From: Limnoperna fortunei
Lineage: Eukaryota > Mollusca > Bivalvia > Mytilida > Modiolidae
Length of the DNA stretch: 64,000 nt
Assembly: GCA_944474755.1 (NCBI GenBank)
Contig: OX104112.1
Span: 248,001 to 312,000, forward strand
Direction: 5' to 3'
Shown here: positions 37,161 through 49,916 of the stretch, one piece after another
How positions within the stretch are numbered: the first letter of the stretch is position 1
How the letters are laid out: each line of letters opens with the position of its first letter
The notes under the pieces: model-generated
Told to the model about the DNA's origin: nothing
The model's input: only the letters and a program-made list of their open reading frames with translations
Databases searched by the model: none
Position numbers and translations under genes: made by a program

Positions 37161-38503
37161 TGGAAATCAGCACATGTCACTCCCATCTATAAAAAAGGTT
37201 CAAAATACAACCCGGAAAATTACAGGCCAATCTCTCTAACATGTATTTGCTGCAAAATTCTAGAACACGTCATTGTAAGTGCTATTATGGATCATGCTGA
37301 TGAAAATAACATATTATATCCATTACAGCATGGTTTCCGGCAACACAGATCATGTGAAACCCAACTTTTAGAATTTTTTGATGACATTACGAAAAACCTA
37401 GAAAACTCCCAGCAAACAGATGTACTTATTATGGATTTTAGTAAAGCTTTCGATAAAGTCAGCCACAACTTGGTTACACTAAAACTCTCTCACTATGGTA
37501 TAAAAGGCTCTACAAACAGATGGATACAAAATTTTCTATTAAACCGTACTCAAGCAGTTATTCTAGAAGGCATAACTTCCGACTATGTTGATGTACAGTC
37601 CGGAGTCCCTCAAGGCTCTGTCCTCGGTCCAAGCTTATTTCTTTTTTACATTAATGACATACCTACAGGCTTAAAATCTACCATACGTCTCTTTGCTGAC
37701 GACACAATAGCATACTTAGCAGTAAAATCCGAAACAGACTGTGCAACATTACAAAATGACCTTAATAAACTTGGTGAATGGGAACAAAAATGGCGCATGG
37801 CCTTCCACCCCGACAAATGTAATGTCCTTTCCATCACACGCAACAAAAAACCCATTAGAAACAACTATACATTACTGGCCATATACTAGAACATGTTGAT
37901 AAAGCCAAATATCTAGACATTACCATCCAATCAGACCTCAACTGGACTAGTCACGTTAATAATATCACCAACAAAGCAACAAATACACTAAACTTTTTAA
38001 AAAGAAACATTAACATCAGCTCAATTAAGGTAAAAGAGCAGGCATATAAATCCCTAGTAAGACCATCACTAGAATATGCCTGCTCTGTATGGGATCCCTA
38101 CACCAAAGAAGACATAGATAAAATAGAAATGGTACAGAGAAGGGCGGCTAGGTTCGTGACACACCGCTATCACAATACATCAAGCGTCTCCAGTATGCTA
38201 AACCATCTTAACTGGAGAAGCCTAGCCCATAGACGATCAGATATGAAACTAGTTATGTTATACAAAATAAACTACTCAGTAATCGCCATCAACAAAACAA
38301 ACAGGCTTATACCACCACTTAGACAGTCTCGGAACACACATTCACTCTCATTTCAAATCCCTCAATGTCGGATACAAGCAAGACAGCAGTCATTCTTTCC
38401 GAGTACAATCAAACTTTGGAACAGCCTACCAGTCAGCATTGTGATGATTGACTCAGTTGAGTCGTTCAAAACTGCTGTCTCCAACTACACATACAGCTAT
38501 TAG
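37161..38503 (+). pseudogene. LINE ORF2 reverse transcriptase, 5'-truncated and frameshifted (CR1/L2/jockey group)
   Basis: ORF2 of non-LTR retrotransposons copies the element's RNA at a nicked target. The frame is open from at least 37161 (VTPIYKKGSKYNPENYRPIS, an N-terminal RT motif), through MDFSKAFDKVSH (motif A Asp), SGVPQGSVLGP (motif B) and RLFADDTIAY (motif C catalytic Asp pair), to a stop at 37887-37889. The match continues in another frame from about 37870 (DKAKYLDITIQSDLNW, then SLVRPSLEYACSVWDPY) to TAG 38501-38503, so one single-base frameshift separates the two parts. C-terminus: FFPSTIKLWNSLPVSI. The endonuclease domain is absent. Catalytic residues are intact, suggesting a fairly recent copy; it is not functional. 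Contained in the CACTA-like element. Confidence 0.93.
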
Positions 38504-38708
38504 GCTTCCTTTTTTCATTGTAAATAGTTTTATCTTAAAGTTAAAAAAAAGAATCAAAAATAAAATTACTCACTCACACATGTTAAATGATACTAATTCA
38601 TTATAAACTGTTACTAATTCACTAAAATTGTACATAGCATGCGCAGAGAACTGACAGTATCTTCATCATGTTGAAGTTGGTCAGAAGATGATAGAAGTAG
38701 AAGTAGAA
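38504..38708 (+). mobile_element. 3' UTR and (AGAAGT)n tail of the 37161 LINE
   Basis: About 200 bp non-coding after the ORF2 stop, ending TTGGTCAGAAGATGA and two to three TAGAAG hexamers (38689-38708), a microsatellite tail as expected for this LINE group. A minus-strand frame of 65 codons across it is a shadow. Confidence 0.7.
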
Positions 38709-39910
38709 TTTTACTTTTATCGACAATCGAATTCACTTCCATTTGTTCAGTTTCAAGCGGTTCTGCTAATTTTCCCCTCGAGAACAGATCACGTATGTCA
38801 TTTTCTGCCATGTTTGCTTACCAAACTACAGTAAAATATAAAAGCTGATGTTCGGAACACAACTGTACTTTTCCCGGAAATTACATAAAAGACCGAGATT
38901 CAGTGTAAAATATGAAAATATATTGCACTTTATTCCTATAAGAAATACAATGGGGAAAAATTATTACTATATAATAAATACATTTATAGTTATGGATGAA
39001 TGGGTACTGTCTTCTAAAATACCTGTTCCTGCCCCCCCCCCCCCCCCCGTGGTAAATTATGAACTCTTTACTTGTAAAGGTGAACTTTTCTTATTGTCAA
39101 CTTTGACAAGCAATGGAGATCATTAAAATTATTACAAAGAAATGCCCCAGAAAGACCCGATTATCTGTATAATATATATAGCATGCAACTGAGTGCGCCG
39201 TTTGCTTTTAGTCGTACAATATTCTGTCTAGCACGAAACGTAATAAGCAAGAGAATTAAACTACACAGGGACTTTAGAATTACTAGCCCATCGGTATAGT
39301 TTAATAACAAAATGAAATTATTACTTCAAAATAATTTTAAAAATGTATTTTTGAAAAAGTTGTACACGTTGTTGATACAATTATTTCTACTTGTAGTGGA
39401 GACCCTCTAGTTGTAGTGTTATGGTTAGGGTTAGGTCATCATACGGAAAGCCTGACCGCTGACCGTAGTGGGTAACGTGTTTGAAGATTGCCACTCCCCT
39501 AGCACGATAAAGCCCCTTTTGCAGATTTGAAAAAAGAGTAGGCTCATTGTAGCTGCTACAAAAGGCTAAATTCTCCGCCCCTACACAAAACTTCATACTT
39601 TTCCAGTGGCAGTCTAAATTGTGTTATTGTGTCCCACCCCACCCCCCTTTTTCCGTTGATTAATTGTTTGTTTACTTAGTCTTGTCCCGAATATCGCTGA
39701 AATACTACTCGCTGGACGTAAAGCAAACATCCCATCAAACTTATCTATCTATTTCGGTAATAATTGGATATCACATCGTTAAGTTTGAATTCTAACACAT
39801 TATTTATGCGATTTCATTACCACACATGGACTATTGATTTATTAAAAACAAACCTTTAATATATTTGAAAGGTGTAAGTTTTCATATTTTAAAACACGCT
39901 TAATATGTAT
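38709..39910. other. Unique interior DNA of the CACTA-like element
   Basis: Contains a C17 homopolymer at 39032-39048 and a SINE-tail-like piece near 39687-39740 (CCGAATATCGCTGAAATACT). A 92-codon frame at 38848-39126 runs through the poly-C tract and has no domain. TTAGGGTTAGG at 39424 is too short to be telomeric. Confidence 0.45.
39032..39048. repeat. Poly-C homopolymer
   Basis: Seventeen consecutive C; the exact length may be an assembly uncertainty. Confidence 0.9.
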
Positions 39911-40180
39911 TGTTTTTTTTGTTTTTGTTTGTTTGAATGGTGTTTTAACGCCACTTTCAGCAATTTTTCAGCAATTTCGTGGCGTCCAGTTTTTATTGGG
40001 GGAGGAAGCCGGATTACCCGGAGAGAACCCCCGACCTGCGGTACGAAAACTGGCAATCCTTGTCAATTAAGATTGGAGTCGAGTACACCCTGCCTGCAGT
40101 GAGAATCGAACCCGCAATCTCAGTGTTGACAGACCACGTGATCAATTGTAGACGAACTACCGAGGCCACCGAGGCCCCCT
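39911..40180 (-). mobile_element. Near full-length tRNA-derived SINE, minus orientation
   Basis: Reversed order of the 11793 copy: a tail of GTTTGTTTG type, CGCCACTTTCAGCAATTTTT, GCGTCCAGTTTTTATTGGGG, CCCCCGACCTGCGGTACG, CTTGTCAATTAAGATTGGAG, B box (reverse GGTTCGATTCTC) and GGTGGCCTCGGTAG-like head, ending GAGGCCCCC. The head has a small duplication (ACCGAGGCCACCGAGGCC). Nested in the CACTA-like element. Confidence 0.92.
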
Positions 40181-40627
40181 AAATATTTATTAAAGAAATT
40201 AAAAGACAGTGTGCACAATAATATACTTTAGTTTTTTTATTTCAGTTCTGAGTGTCGTTTTTTAAAATCTGAACTACAGAATTATTGTTAATTTGTTAAT
40301 TACAATAACCGAATACAATACAGGTCGTGTATATGTCTTTGAAGTGTATTTATTACTTGTGTACATATCCGCAGGGACAATGTTCGTGGTGTACTCGAAC
40401 CAGTAAAAACTAAAAGAAGTCTGATTTTCAAATTCCTTTATTCAAATTTATAATGTTTCGTTTTATGATGTAAAAACCTTATACACTTCTCAATAGAATA
40501 AAGGAAAACCCTGCCATGCAAGCTGGAGAAACCATGTTTCAGTGTTACTAACTAGCTGAATATGTATTACCCCTTGTGTTGATTCTAGGTTGGATGTATA
40601 TGTCCCGAGACCCGTAGGGTCCAGGGC

Positions 40628-41572
40628 CAATAAGAATAAGAATAAGAATAAGAATAATTTTATTGACCAGTGACTGGGCCCATTTCTGGGCAAATGTTAC
40701 ATTGGTTTATAACAATATACATAAAACAGTTACAAAAACATTACAGCGATAATGATGTTCTTTGATTTGCTGTCACAGAATCAGAGCCTGTACAAATACT
40801 TATAAATATTAATATATAAAGTATAAAACATTCATAACAATTATGTTGGTATTTCCCTCGGCAGTTGATCAGTTTTGTCTTAATTCAAACCCTTTAATTA
40901 TGAATTTACCCAAGCTTTTTAATATAAACAAATCTTCATTGCTAGTTAACCATATAAATTTATGTCTTTAAATAAAATATCCCTCTGCTCTTTATATTTT
41001 GGACATTCAATTAGAAAATGAATTTCATCTTCTACTTTATCTAATGAACAATTTAAGCACTTTCTTTCAGACCTCTCTGTTTTATTTTTATCATATCTTT
41101 TTCTTTCGATTTGAAGATCATGAGCACTAATTCTAAGTTTACATATAGTGCGTCTAATGTTAAAATTTTCAATCAAAAGGTAGGTCTCAAAACAGTAGTT
41201 TACTTTAAATTTAAAATATGTATCCAATTTACTTTGTGAGATGGATGATCTTTTCTTGTTCCAAAAATTGATGTAACTATCACAAAGTTTCTTTTTTAAA
41301 TTGTTAATTAGAGTGGTATATTCAACATCATGTGACTGTATGCCTAATTTCTCTAGAATATAAACAATAGAGCTATACCAACAATCAGTGTGATTTTGAT
41401 ACATGGTTTTGTTACATATATATGCATCATATAGTAGTCCCTCATTCCCCAATACGACTGACCGATAATCGATAAAAAGCCAATACAGACGCCAGTTCGT
41501 AAAAATTTTAATTAAATAAAGTAAAAGTCGTTTCGCTAGCCTGTATGAACAGTCCGTATGACTAACCAATCT
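40628..41572 (-). pseudogene. LINE C-terminal fragment with CCHC motif and hexamer tail, minus orientation
   Basis: A 207-codon frame (41569 down to 40946) ends with KCLNCSLDKVEDEIHFLIEC, a C-x2-C...H-x4-C zinc-knuckle-like motif followed by PKYKEQRDILF, as found at the C-terminus of several LINE ORF2 proteins. The 3' side (40628-40945) carries AATAAA just before five (TTATTC)n hexamers (40628-40657 read on the minus strand), so the true 3' end is present. RT catalytic motifs are missing because of 5' truncation, with a stop just upstream of the frame. Exact clade not determined; it differs from the 37161 LINE. Confidence 0.78.
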
Positions 41573-41930
41573 AACATATGCTGGAAGGAGTCACGAAATA
41601 GCTTACTGGTCCAGAAGATCGGAGGTGAGATAGTATCGGGTAATACAACTTTCCGTATGGCCCTGCGGTTTGAACGATAAGAAAGTTATTAACCTTTTTA
41701 TATTAGTACTGTGATCAAATATTAATCATCCCTTTATTAATAAATTAGGGCCTATTTTACGTAACGGTATTTTGCGTGTTTTGACGATTTCTTGATGCTT
41801 TGCCATGCCCATGCGGTTGCATGCACGGCCCATTATAACAGAACATATTAGGCAATCCATTACATGGAACGTCATGGGCACTGTTCCCATGTCTCCATTA
41901 TTATTACTTTACATTATTATTTGTTATTAA
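41573..41930. other. Spacer inside the CACTA-like element
   Basis: No gene recognised. Probably the upstream part of the LINE 3' end that follows, but no coding motif was found. Confidence 0.4.
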
Positions 41931-42075
41931 AACCTGTATCTGTGGCATCTCATATTAACTGTATGATTAACCATGATTTGAAGATATTTCGTATTTTGTA
42001 TCTGTATATTATATATATTTATCATTTGTAAATCTCTGATCAGAGGAAATAAAGATATGAATGAATGAATAAATG
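41931..42075 (+). mobile_element. LINE-type 3' end with (GAAT)n/(GAAC)n tail
   Basis: TTTGTAAATCTCTGATCAGA, then GGAAATAAAGATAT and GAATGAATGAATAAATGAAC repeats. AATAAA directly before a tetramer tail is typical of LINE or LINE-dependent 3' ends. The 5' boundary is uncertain. Followed by irregular ACGAACG repeats to about 42130. Confidence 0.6.
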
Positions 42076-42789
42076 AACGAACGATGCACGAACGTCGTAC
42101 GAACGATAAATGCCCGATGTACGAACGATAACATCGTTAACTTATGTTAGCACTCAAATTTGCAAATAAAATCGTACAACATTTGGGGAAAGCTTTTGCA
42201 AAGGAGACGATTTGTATATTTATTTTAAAAACCATAAACTTTAACTGTGTGTTGCATAAAATTTCCGTTTTCTTTTTACTGAGACACCGAAACTGTCCGA
42301 CACAGTTATATTTGTATATACTATATATTATACTTACAACTGCTCACTGGACATATATCGAATGATTTTTCTCGAATACATGTCAAATTTGTACGAAACG
42401 GTGCACTCGATTCAGTTTCATTCGATAAAGTGTGTGTCCGTTATTTGTTCTGTGGCACTTTTCCATTCTATGTATGATTTTAGAGTCAATGTAGACAATT
42501 AATAATAAACACCTTTAAAAATTTAATGTTTGTCTGTAGAACAAAAGGGGTTGAAGTTTACTTACAAGACAACCGTACAATCTATAACTGTAAATGTATT
42601 TGGTCCGTAGAAAAACCGCAAACTACTAGTATAGTTTTTAACAATTTTTTTTTTATTTTGTAGTTTTAGAGATATTTGCATATTTATCTGCACGTGCCGA
42701 TTTTAGTAACGTTAATTACCGGTCACCTGTGTATATGTTTTCACATGATGCAGCCCAATGTTTCATAAACGTGAACTTTAAACAGTGAG
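42076..42789. other. Unique interior DNA of the CACTA-like element
   Basis: AT-rich. A 73-codon plus-strand frame (42144-42365) lacks any recognisable domain. Confidence 0.45.
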
Positions 42790-43727
42790 GCGGGATTACC
42801 TGTAACATAATTAACCACATGTCCTTCTTTAAATGGTAAGCGCCCCGTGGACATCAACAACTTTATAATGTTTACTGAATTACCTGATATTTTAAACAAT
42901 AGAAAACAAACATGATTTGATTTTTTTTATTAAATATTGTATTTAAAACAGCTAAACATATTTATACTAACTATAATTGTAAAATATATTTCGACATAAC
43001 TTAATAAATAAGCGATGTCATCATATTTATGTCTAACTTTGTTTGCAGAAAATATTATTATTAAAATGTAGAAGATGATCAAATTTCCAATAGATGTTTT
43101 TTGTTGAATTCCGAACATTTTCATAAAATAACTTGACATTTAGAAAATTAATCGACGGGTTAACAACAATACGAATAATAATTACCAGGCGTTAAACATT
43201 TAAAATCCTAAAGTGTGCGAGAGATCAATTTCCAAATAGAGATTTTTTTTTGTTTAATTCCGAATATTTTCATAAAAGAAATTAAAATTTAAAATATAAA
43301 TCGGCCGCTGTTAATAAATTAACAATAATAATTACAAGGCGTTGTGACAGTCGTATTTTGTCTGATACAACGGAGAAAATGTCTGTGACAGACATTTTTT
43401 GACTGATACAACGGTAACGCCGTTGTAACAGACGATTTTCGACTGAGTCAACGGAAAAAATGACTGCGACAGACATTTTTTGACTGATACAACGGATACG
43501 CCGTTGTAACAGACATAAAATGACTGCGCCAACGGAAAAAAAGTCTGTGACGGACAAAATATGTCTGTGACAGGCATAAAATGACTGTCACAGTAAAAAT
43601 TATTGTCTGACACAACGTTTGCAGTCTTTAACAGACATTTTTGCAGTCATTTGCAGTCAATCTCAGTCAGTGACAGACGAAAAACGACTGCAACTGGTAA
43701 TTACAGTCATTTTTTTAGCCAGTAGTG
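42790..43727 (-). repeat. Right terminal inverted repeat of the CACTA-like element
   Basis: Reverse of the left arm. The inner marker GAGGCGGGATTACCTGTAAC (about 42787) pairs with the left TTACAGGTAATCTCGCCTC. A subterminal segment with a TTATGAAAATNTTCGGAATT motif and CAAC/AAAC A-tracts occurs twice in this arm (43095-43192 and about 43230-43330), once in the left arm. Small frames on both strands here are shadows of the repeats. Confidence 0.82.
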
Positions 43728-46700
43728 TTTACTGATGTTATACAGATACATTACGGCGACCAGCTTTACTGATGTTATACAGATACATTACGGCGACCAG
43801 CTTTACTGATGTAAGTCAGATACATTACGGCGACCAGCTTTACTGATGTTATACAGATACATTACGGCGACCAGCTTTACTGATGTTATACAGATACATT
43901 ACGGCGACCAGCTTTACTGATGTTATACAGATACATTACGGCGACCAGCTTTACTGATGTTATGCAGATACATTACGGCGACCAGCTTTACTGATGTTAT
44001 ACAGATACATTAAGGCGACCAGCTTTACTGATGTTATACAGATACATTACGGCGACCAGCTTTACTGATGTTATACAGATACATTACGGCGACCAGCTTT
44101 ACTGATGTTATACAGATACATTAAGGCGACCAGCTTTACTGATGTTATACAGATACATTACGGCGACCAGCTTTACTGATGTTATACAGATACATTACGG
44201 CGACCAGCTTTACAGATGTTATACAGATACATTAAGGCGACCAGCTTTACTGATGTTATACAGATACATTACGGCGACCATCTTTACTGATGTTATACAG
44301 ATACATTACGGCGACCAGCTTTACTGATGTTATGCAGATACATTACGGCGACCAGCTTTACTGATGTAAGACAGATACATTACGGCGACCAGCTTTACAG
44401 ATGTTATACAGATACATTAAGGCGACCAGCTTTACTGATGTTATACAGATACATTACGGCGACCATCTTTACTGATGTTATACAGATACATTACGGCGAC
44501 CAGCTTTACTGATGTTATGCAGATACATTACGGCGACCAGCTTTACTGATGTTATACAGATACATTACGGCGACCAGCTTTACTGATGTTATACAGATAC
44601 ATTACGGCGACCAGCTTTACTTATGTTATACAGATACATTACGGCGACCAGCTTTACTGATGTTATACAGATACATTACGGCGACCAGCTTTACTGATGT
44701 TATACAGATACATTACGGCGACCAGCTTTACTGATGTTATACAGATACATTACGGCGACCAGCTTTACTGATGTTATACAGATACATTAAGGCGACCAGC
44801 TTTACTGATGTTATACAGATACATTACGGCGACCAGCTTTACTGATGTTATACAGATACATTACGGCGACCAGCTTTACTGATGTAAGACAGATACATTA
44901 CGGCGACCAGCTTTACTGATATTATACAGATACATTACGGCGACCAGCTTTACTGATGTTATACAGATACATTACGGCGACCAGCTTTACTGATGTTATA
45001 CAGATACATTACGGCGACCAGCTTTACTGATGTTATACAGATACATTACGGCGACCAGCTTTACTGATGTTATACAGATACATTACTGCGACCAGCTTTA
45101 CCGATGTAAAACAGATACATTACGGCGACCAGCTTTACTGATGTTATACAGATAAATTACGGCGACCAGCTTTACTGATGTTGTACAGATACATTACGGC
45201 GACCAGCTTTACTGATGCTATGCAGATACATTACGGCGACCAGCTTTACTGATGTTATACAGATACATTACGGCGACCAGCTTTACTGATGTTATACAGA
45301 TACATTACGGCGACCAGCTTTACTGATGTTATACAGATACATTACGGCGACCAGCTTTACTGATGTTATACAGATACATTACGGCGACCAGCTTTACTGA
45401 TGTTATACAGATACATTACGGCGACCAGCTTTACTGATGTTATACAGATACATTACGGCGACCAGCTTTACTGATGTTATACAGATACATTACGGCGACC
45501 AGCTTTACTGATGTTGTACAGATACATTACGGCGACCAGCTTTACTGATGCTATGCAGATACATTACGGCGACCAGCTTTACTGATGTTATACAGATACA
45601 TTACGGCGACCAGCTTTACTGATGTTATACAGATACATTACGGCGACCAGCTTTACTGATGTTATACAGATACATTACGGCGACCAGCTTTACTGATGTT
45701 ATACAGATGCATTACGGTGACCAGCTTTACTGATGTTATACAGATACATTACGGCGACCAGCTTTACTGATGTTATACAGATACATTACGGCGACCAGCT
45801 TTACTGATGTAAGACAGATACATTACGGCGACCAGCTTTACTGATGTTATACAGATACATTACGGCGACCAGCTTTACTGATGTTATACAGATACATTAC
45901 GGCGACCAGCTTTACTGATGTTATACAGATACATTACGGCGACCAGCTTTACTGATGTTATGCAGATACATTACGGCGACCAGCTTTACTGATGTTATAC
46001 AGATACATTAAGGCGACCAGCTTTACTGATGTTATACAGATACATTACGGCGACCAGCTTTACTGATGTTATACAGATACATTACGGCGACCAGCTTTAC
46101 TGATGTTATACAGATACATTAAGGCGACCAGCTTTACTGATGTTATACAGATACATTACGGCGACCAGCTTTACTGATGTTATACAGATACATTACGGCG
46201 ACCAGCTTTACAGATGTTATACAGATACATTAAGGCGACCAGCTTTACTGATGTTATACAGATACATTACGGCGACCATCTTTACTGATGTTATACAGAT
46301 ACATTACGGCGACCAGCTTTACTGATGTTATGCAGATACATTACGGCGACCAGCTTTACTGATGTAAGACAGATACATTACGGCGACCAGCTTTACAGAT
46401 GTTATACAGATACATTAAGGCGACCAGCTTTACTGATGTTATACAGATACATTACGGCGACCAGCTTTACTGATGTTATACAGATACATTACGGCGACCA
46501 GCTTTACTGATGTTATGCAGATACATTACGGCGACCAGCTTTACTGATGTTATACAGATACATTACGGCGACCAGCTTTACTGATGTTATACAGATACAT
46601 TACGGCGACCAGCTTTACTTATGTTATACAGATACATTACGGCGACCAGCTTTACTGATGTTATACAGATACATTACGGCGACCAGCTTTACTGATGTTA

Positions 46701-49516
46701 TACAGATACATTACGGCGACCAGCTTTACTGATGTTATACAGATACATTACGGCGACCAGCTTTACTGATGTTATACAGATACATTAAGGCGACCAGCTT
46801 TACTGATGTTATACAGATACATTACGGCGACCAGCTTTACTGATGTTATACAGATACATTACGGCGACCAGCTTTACTGATGTAAGACAGATACATTACG
46901 GCGACCAGCTTTACTGATGTTATACAGATACATTACGGCGACCAGCTTTACTGATGTTATACAGATACATTACGGCGACCAGCTTTACTGATGTTATACA
47001 GATACATTACGGCGACCAGCTTTACTGATGTTATACAGATACATTACGGCGACCAGCTTTACTGATGTTATACAGATACATTACTGCGACCAGCTTTACC
47101 GATGTAAAACAGATACATTACGGCGACCAGCTTTACTGATGTTATACAGATAAATTACGGCGACCAGCTTTACTGATGTTGTACAGATACATTACGGCGA
47201 CCAGCTTTACTGATGCTATGCAGATACATTACGGCGACCAGCTTTACTGATGTTATACAGATACATTACGGCGACCAGCTTTACTGATGTTATACAGATA
47301 CATTACGGCGACCAGCTTTACTGATGTTATACAGATACATTACGGCGACCAGCTTTACTGATGTTATACAGATACATTACGGCGACCAGCTTTACTGATG
47401 TTATACAGATACATTACGGCGACCAGCTTTACTGATGTTATACAGATACATTACGGCGACCAGCTTTACTGATGTTATACAGATACATTACGGCGACCAG
47501 CTTTACTGATGTTGTACAGATACATTACGGCGACCAGCTTTACTGATGCTATGCAGATACATTACGGCGACCAGCTTTACTGATGTTATACAGATACATT
47601 ACGGCGACCAGCTTTACTGATGTTATACAGATACATTACGGCGACCAGCTTTACTGATGTTATACAGATACATTACGGCGACCAGCTTTACTGATGTTAT
47701 ACAGATGCATTACGGTGACCAGCTTTACTGATGTTATACAGATACATTACGGCGACCAGCTTTACTGATGTTATACAGATACATTACGGCGACCAGCTTT
47801 ACTGATGCTATACAGATACATTACGGCGACCAGCTTTACTGATGTTATACAGATACATTACGGCGATCAGCTTTATTGATGTTATAAAGATACATTACGG
47901 CGACCAGCTTTACTGATGTTATACAGATACATTACGGCGACCAGCTTCACTGATGTTATACAGATACATTACGGCGACCAGCTTCACTGATGTTATACAG
48001 ATACATTACGGCGACCAGCTTTACTGATGTTATACAGATACATTACGGCGACCAGCTTTACTGATGTAAGACAGATACATTACGGCGACCAGCTTTACTG
48101 ATGTTATACAGATACATTACGGCGACCAGCTTTACTGATGTTATACAGATACATTACGGCGACCAGCTTTACTGATGTTATACAGATACATTACGGCGAC
48201 CAGCTTTACTGATGTTATACAGATACATTACGGCGACCAGCTTTACTGATGTTATACAGATACATTAAGGCGACCAGCTTTACTGATGTTATACAGATAC
48301 ATTTCGGCGACCAGCTTCACTGATGATATACAGAAACATTACGTCGACCAGCTTTACTGATGTTATACAGATACATAACGGCGAGCAGCTTTACTGATGT
48401 TATACAGATTCATTACGTCGACCAGCTTTACTGATGTTATACAGATACATTACGGCGACCAGCTTTACTGATGTTATACAGATACATTACGGCGACCAGC
48501 TTTACTGATGTTATACAGATAAATTACGGCGACCAGCTTTACTGATGTTATACAGATACATTACGGCGACCAGCTTTACTGATGTTATACAGATACATTA
48601 CGGTGACCAGCTTTACTGATGTTATACAGATACATTACGGCGACCAGCTTCACTGATGTTATACAGATACATTACGGCGACCAGCTTTACTGATGTAAGA
48701 TAGATACATAACGGCGACCAGCTTTACTGATGTTATACAGATACATTACGGCGACCAGCTTTACTGATGTTATACAGATACATTACGGCGACCAGCTTTA
48801 CTGATGTTATACAGATACATTACGGCGACCAGCTTTACTGATGTTATACAGATAAATTACGGCGACCAGCTTTACTGATGTTATACAGATACATTACGGC
48901 GACCAGCTTTACTGATGTTATACAGATAAATTACGGCGACCAGCTTTACTGATGTTATACAGATACATTACGGCGACCAGCTTTACTGATGTTATACAGA
49001 TACATTACGGTGACCAGCTTTACTGATGTTATACAGATACATTACGGCGACCAGCTTTACTGATGTTATACAGATACATTACGGCGACCAGCTTTACTGA
49101 TGTAAGATAGATACATAACGGCGACCAGCTTTACTGATGTTATACAGATACATTACGGCGACCAGCTTTACTGATGTTATACAGATACATTACGGCGACC
49201 AGCTTTACTGATGTTATACAGATACATTACGGCGACCAGCTTTACTGATGTTATACAGATAAATTACGGCGACCAGCTTTACTGATGTTATACAGATACA
49301 TTACGGCGACCAGCTTTACTGATGTTATACAGATACATTACGGCAACCAGCTTTACTGATGTTATACAGATACATTACGGCGACCAGCTTTACTGATGTT
49401 ATACAGATACATTACGGCGACCAGCTTTACTGATGTTATACAGATACATTACGGCGACCATCTTTACTGATGTTATACAGATACATTACGGCGACCAGCT
49501 TTACTGATGTTATACA
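43728..49516. repeat. 37-bp tandem satellite array, right segment, about 156 units
   Basis: Same unit as 30169-35280. The pattern of variant units (TTATGCAG, CATTAAGGCG, TTTACAGATG, TGTAAGACAG, ACTGCGACC, GATGCATTACGGTG) repeats with an offset of exactly 1,998 bp (54 units), from near 43733 up to about 47803. A rare variant TGATATACAGAAACATTACG is shared with the left segment (35101 and about 48325), supporting a common origin of both halves. Units after 47,870 are more diverged. Confidence 0.97.
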
Positions 49517-49916
49517 GCTTTATGGTTACAAAACTGCCATTAAAAGCAGACGTTACCTAACGTACAGCCAGGAAATTTTTTAAACGATAAATTAGGGAGG
49601 CGATCTTTATTTACCGATAAATTTATAAAATCAATCACGTGTTTCATTCAGCATTGATTGTAATGGAAAGTGTAAAGATCGCTGGAGATAACTCCGTTAA
49701 CTTGATACCATGTTATGAAATAATTTACTAGTTATCTCCCATTAAATACATTTAGCGTGTCAAATTATTGACAAAATAACATCCATATTAATTTCAGAAA
49801 AAGAACCACAGCATTAATGATATAGTATTAATAGTATATATTAATTACTCTGGAGTTAAAGTTAAATTTTAAATTGCAGTGAAATATCTTAATCTTATAA
49901 ATAGTAAATTAAACGA
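49517..49916. other. Unique AT-rich spacer
   Basis: No gene or mobile element recognised between the 37-bp and 30-bp arrays. Confidence 0.5.

Larger units (their letters stand above)
35281..43727. mobile_element. 8,447-bp CACTA-like transposon with long inverted repeats, inserted in the 37-bp array
   Basis: The right end reversed begins CACTACTGGCTAAAAAAATG; the left end begins CATTACTGGCTAAAAAAATG. TTT flanks both ends (35278-35280 and 43728-43730); deleting the element and one TTT rejoins GACCAGC and TTTACTGATG as a perfect 37-bp unit. CACTA ends, a 3-bp duplication and subterminal repeats suggest EnSpm/CACTA. No transposase was found; the interior carries LINE and SINE fragments and unique DNA, so the element is non-autonomous or has lost its genes. 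Confidence 0.82.

Noticed and set aside
39420..39435. TTAGGGTTAGG telomere-like stretch
   Set aside because: Fewer than two full repeats; expected by chance, with no adjacent array.
35281..43727. Polinton/Maverick interpretation of the long-TIR element
   Set aside because: No polymerase B, integrase or capsid frames, a 3-bp rather than 6-bp duplication, and CACTA-type ends.
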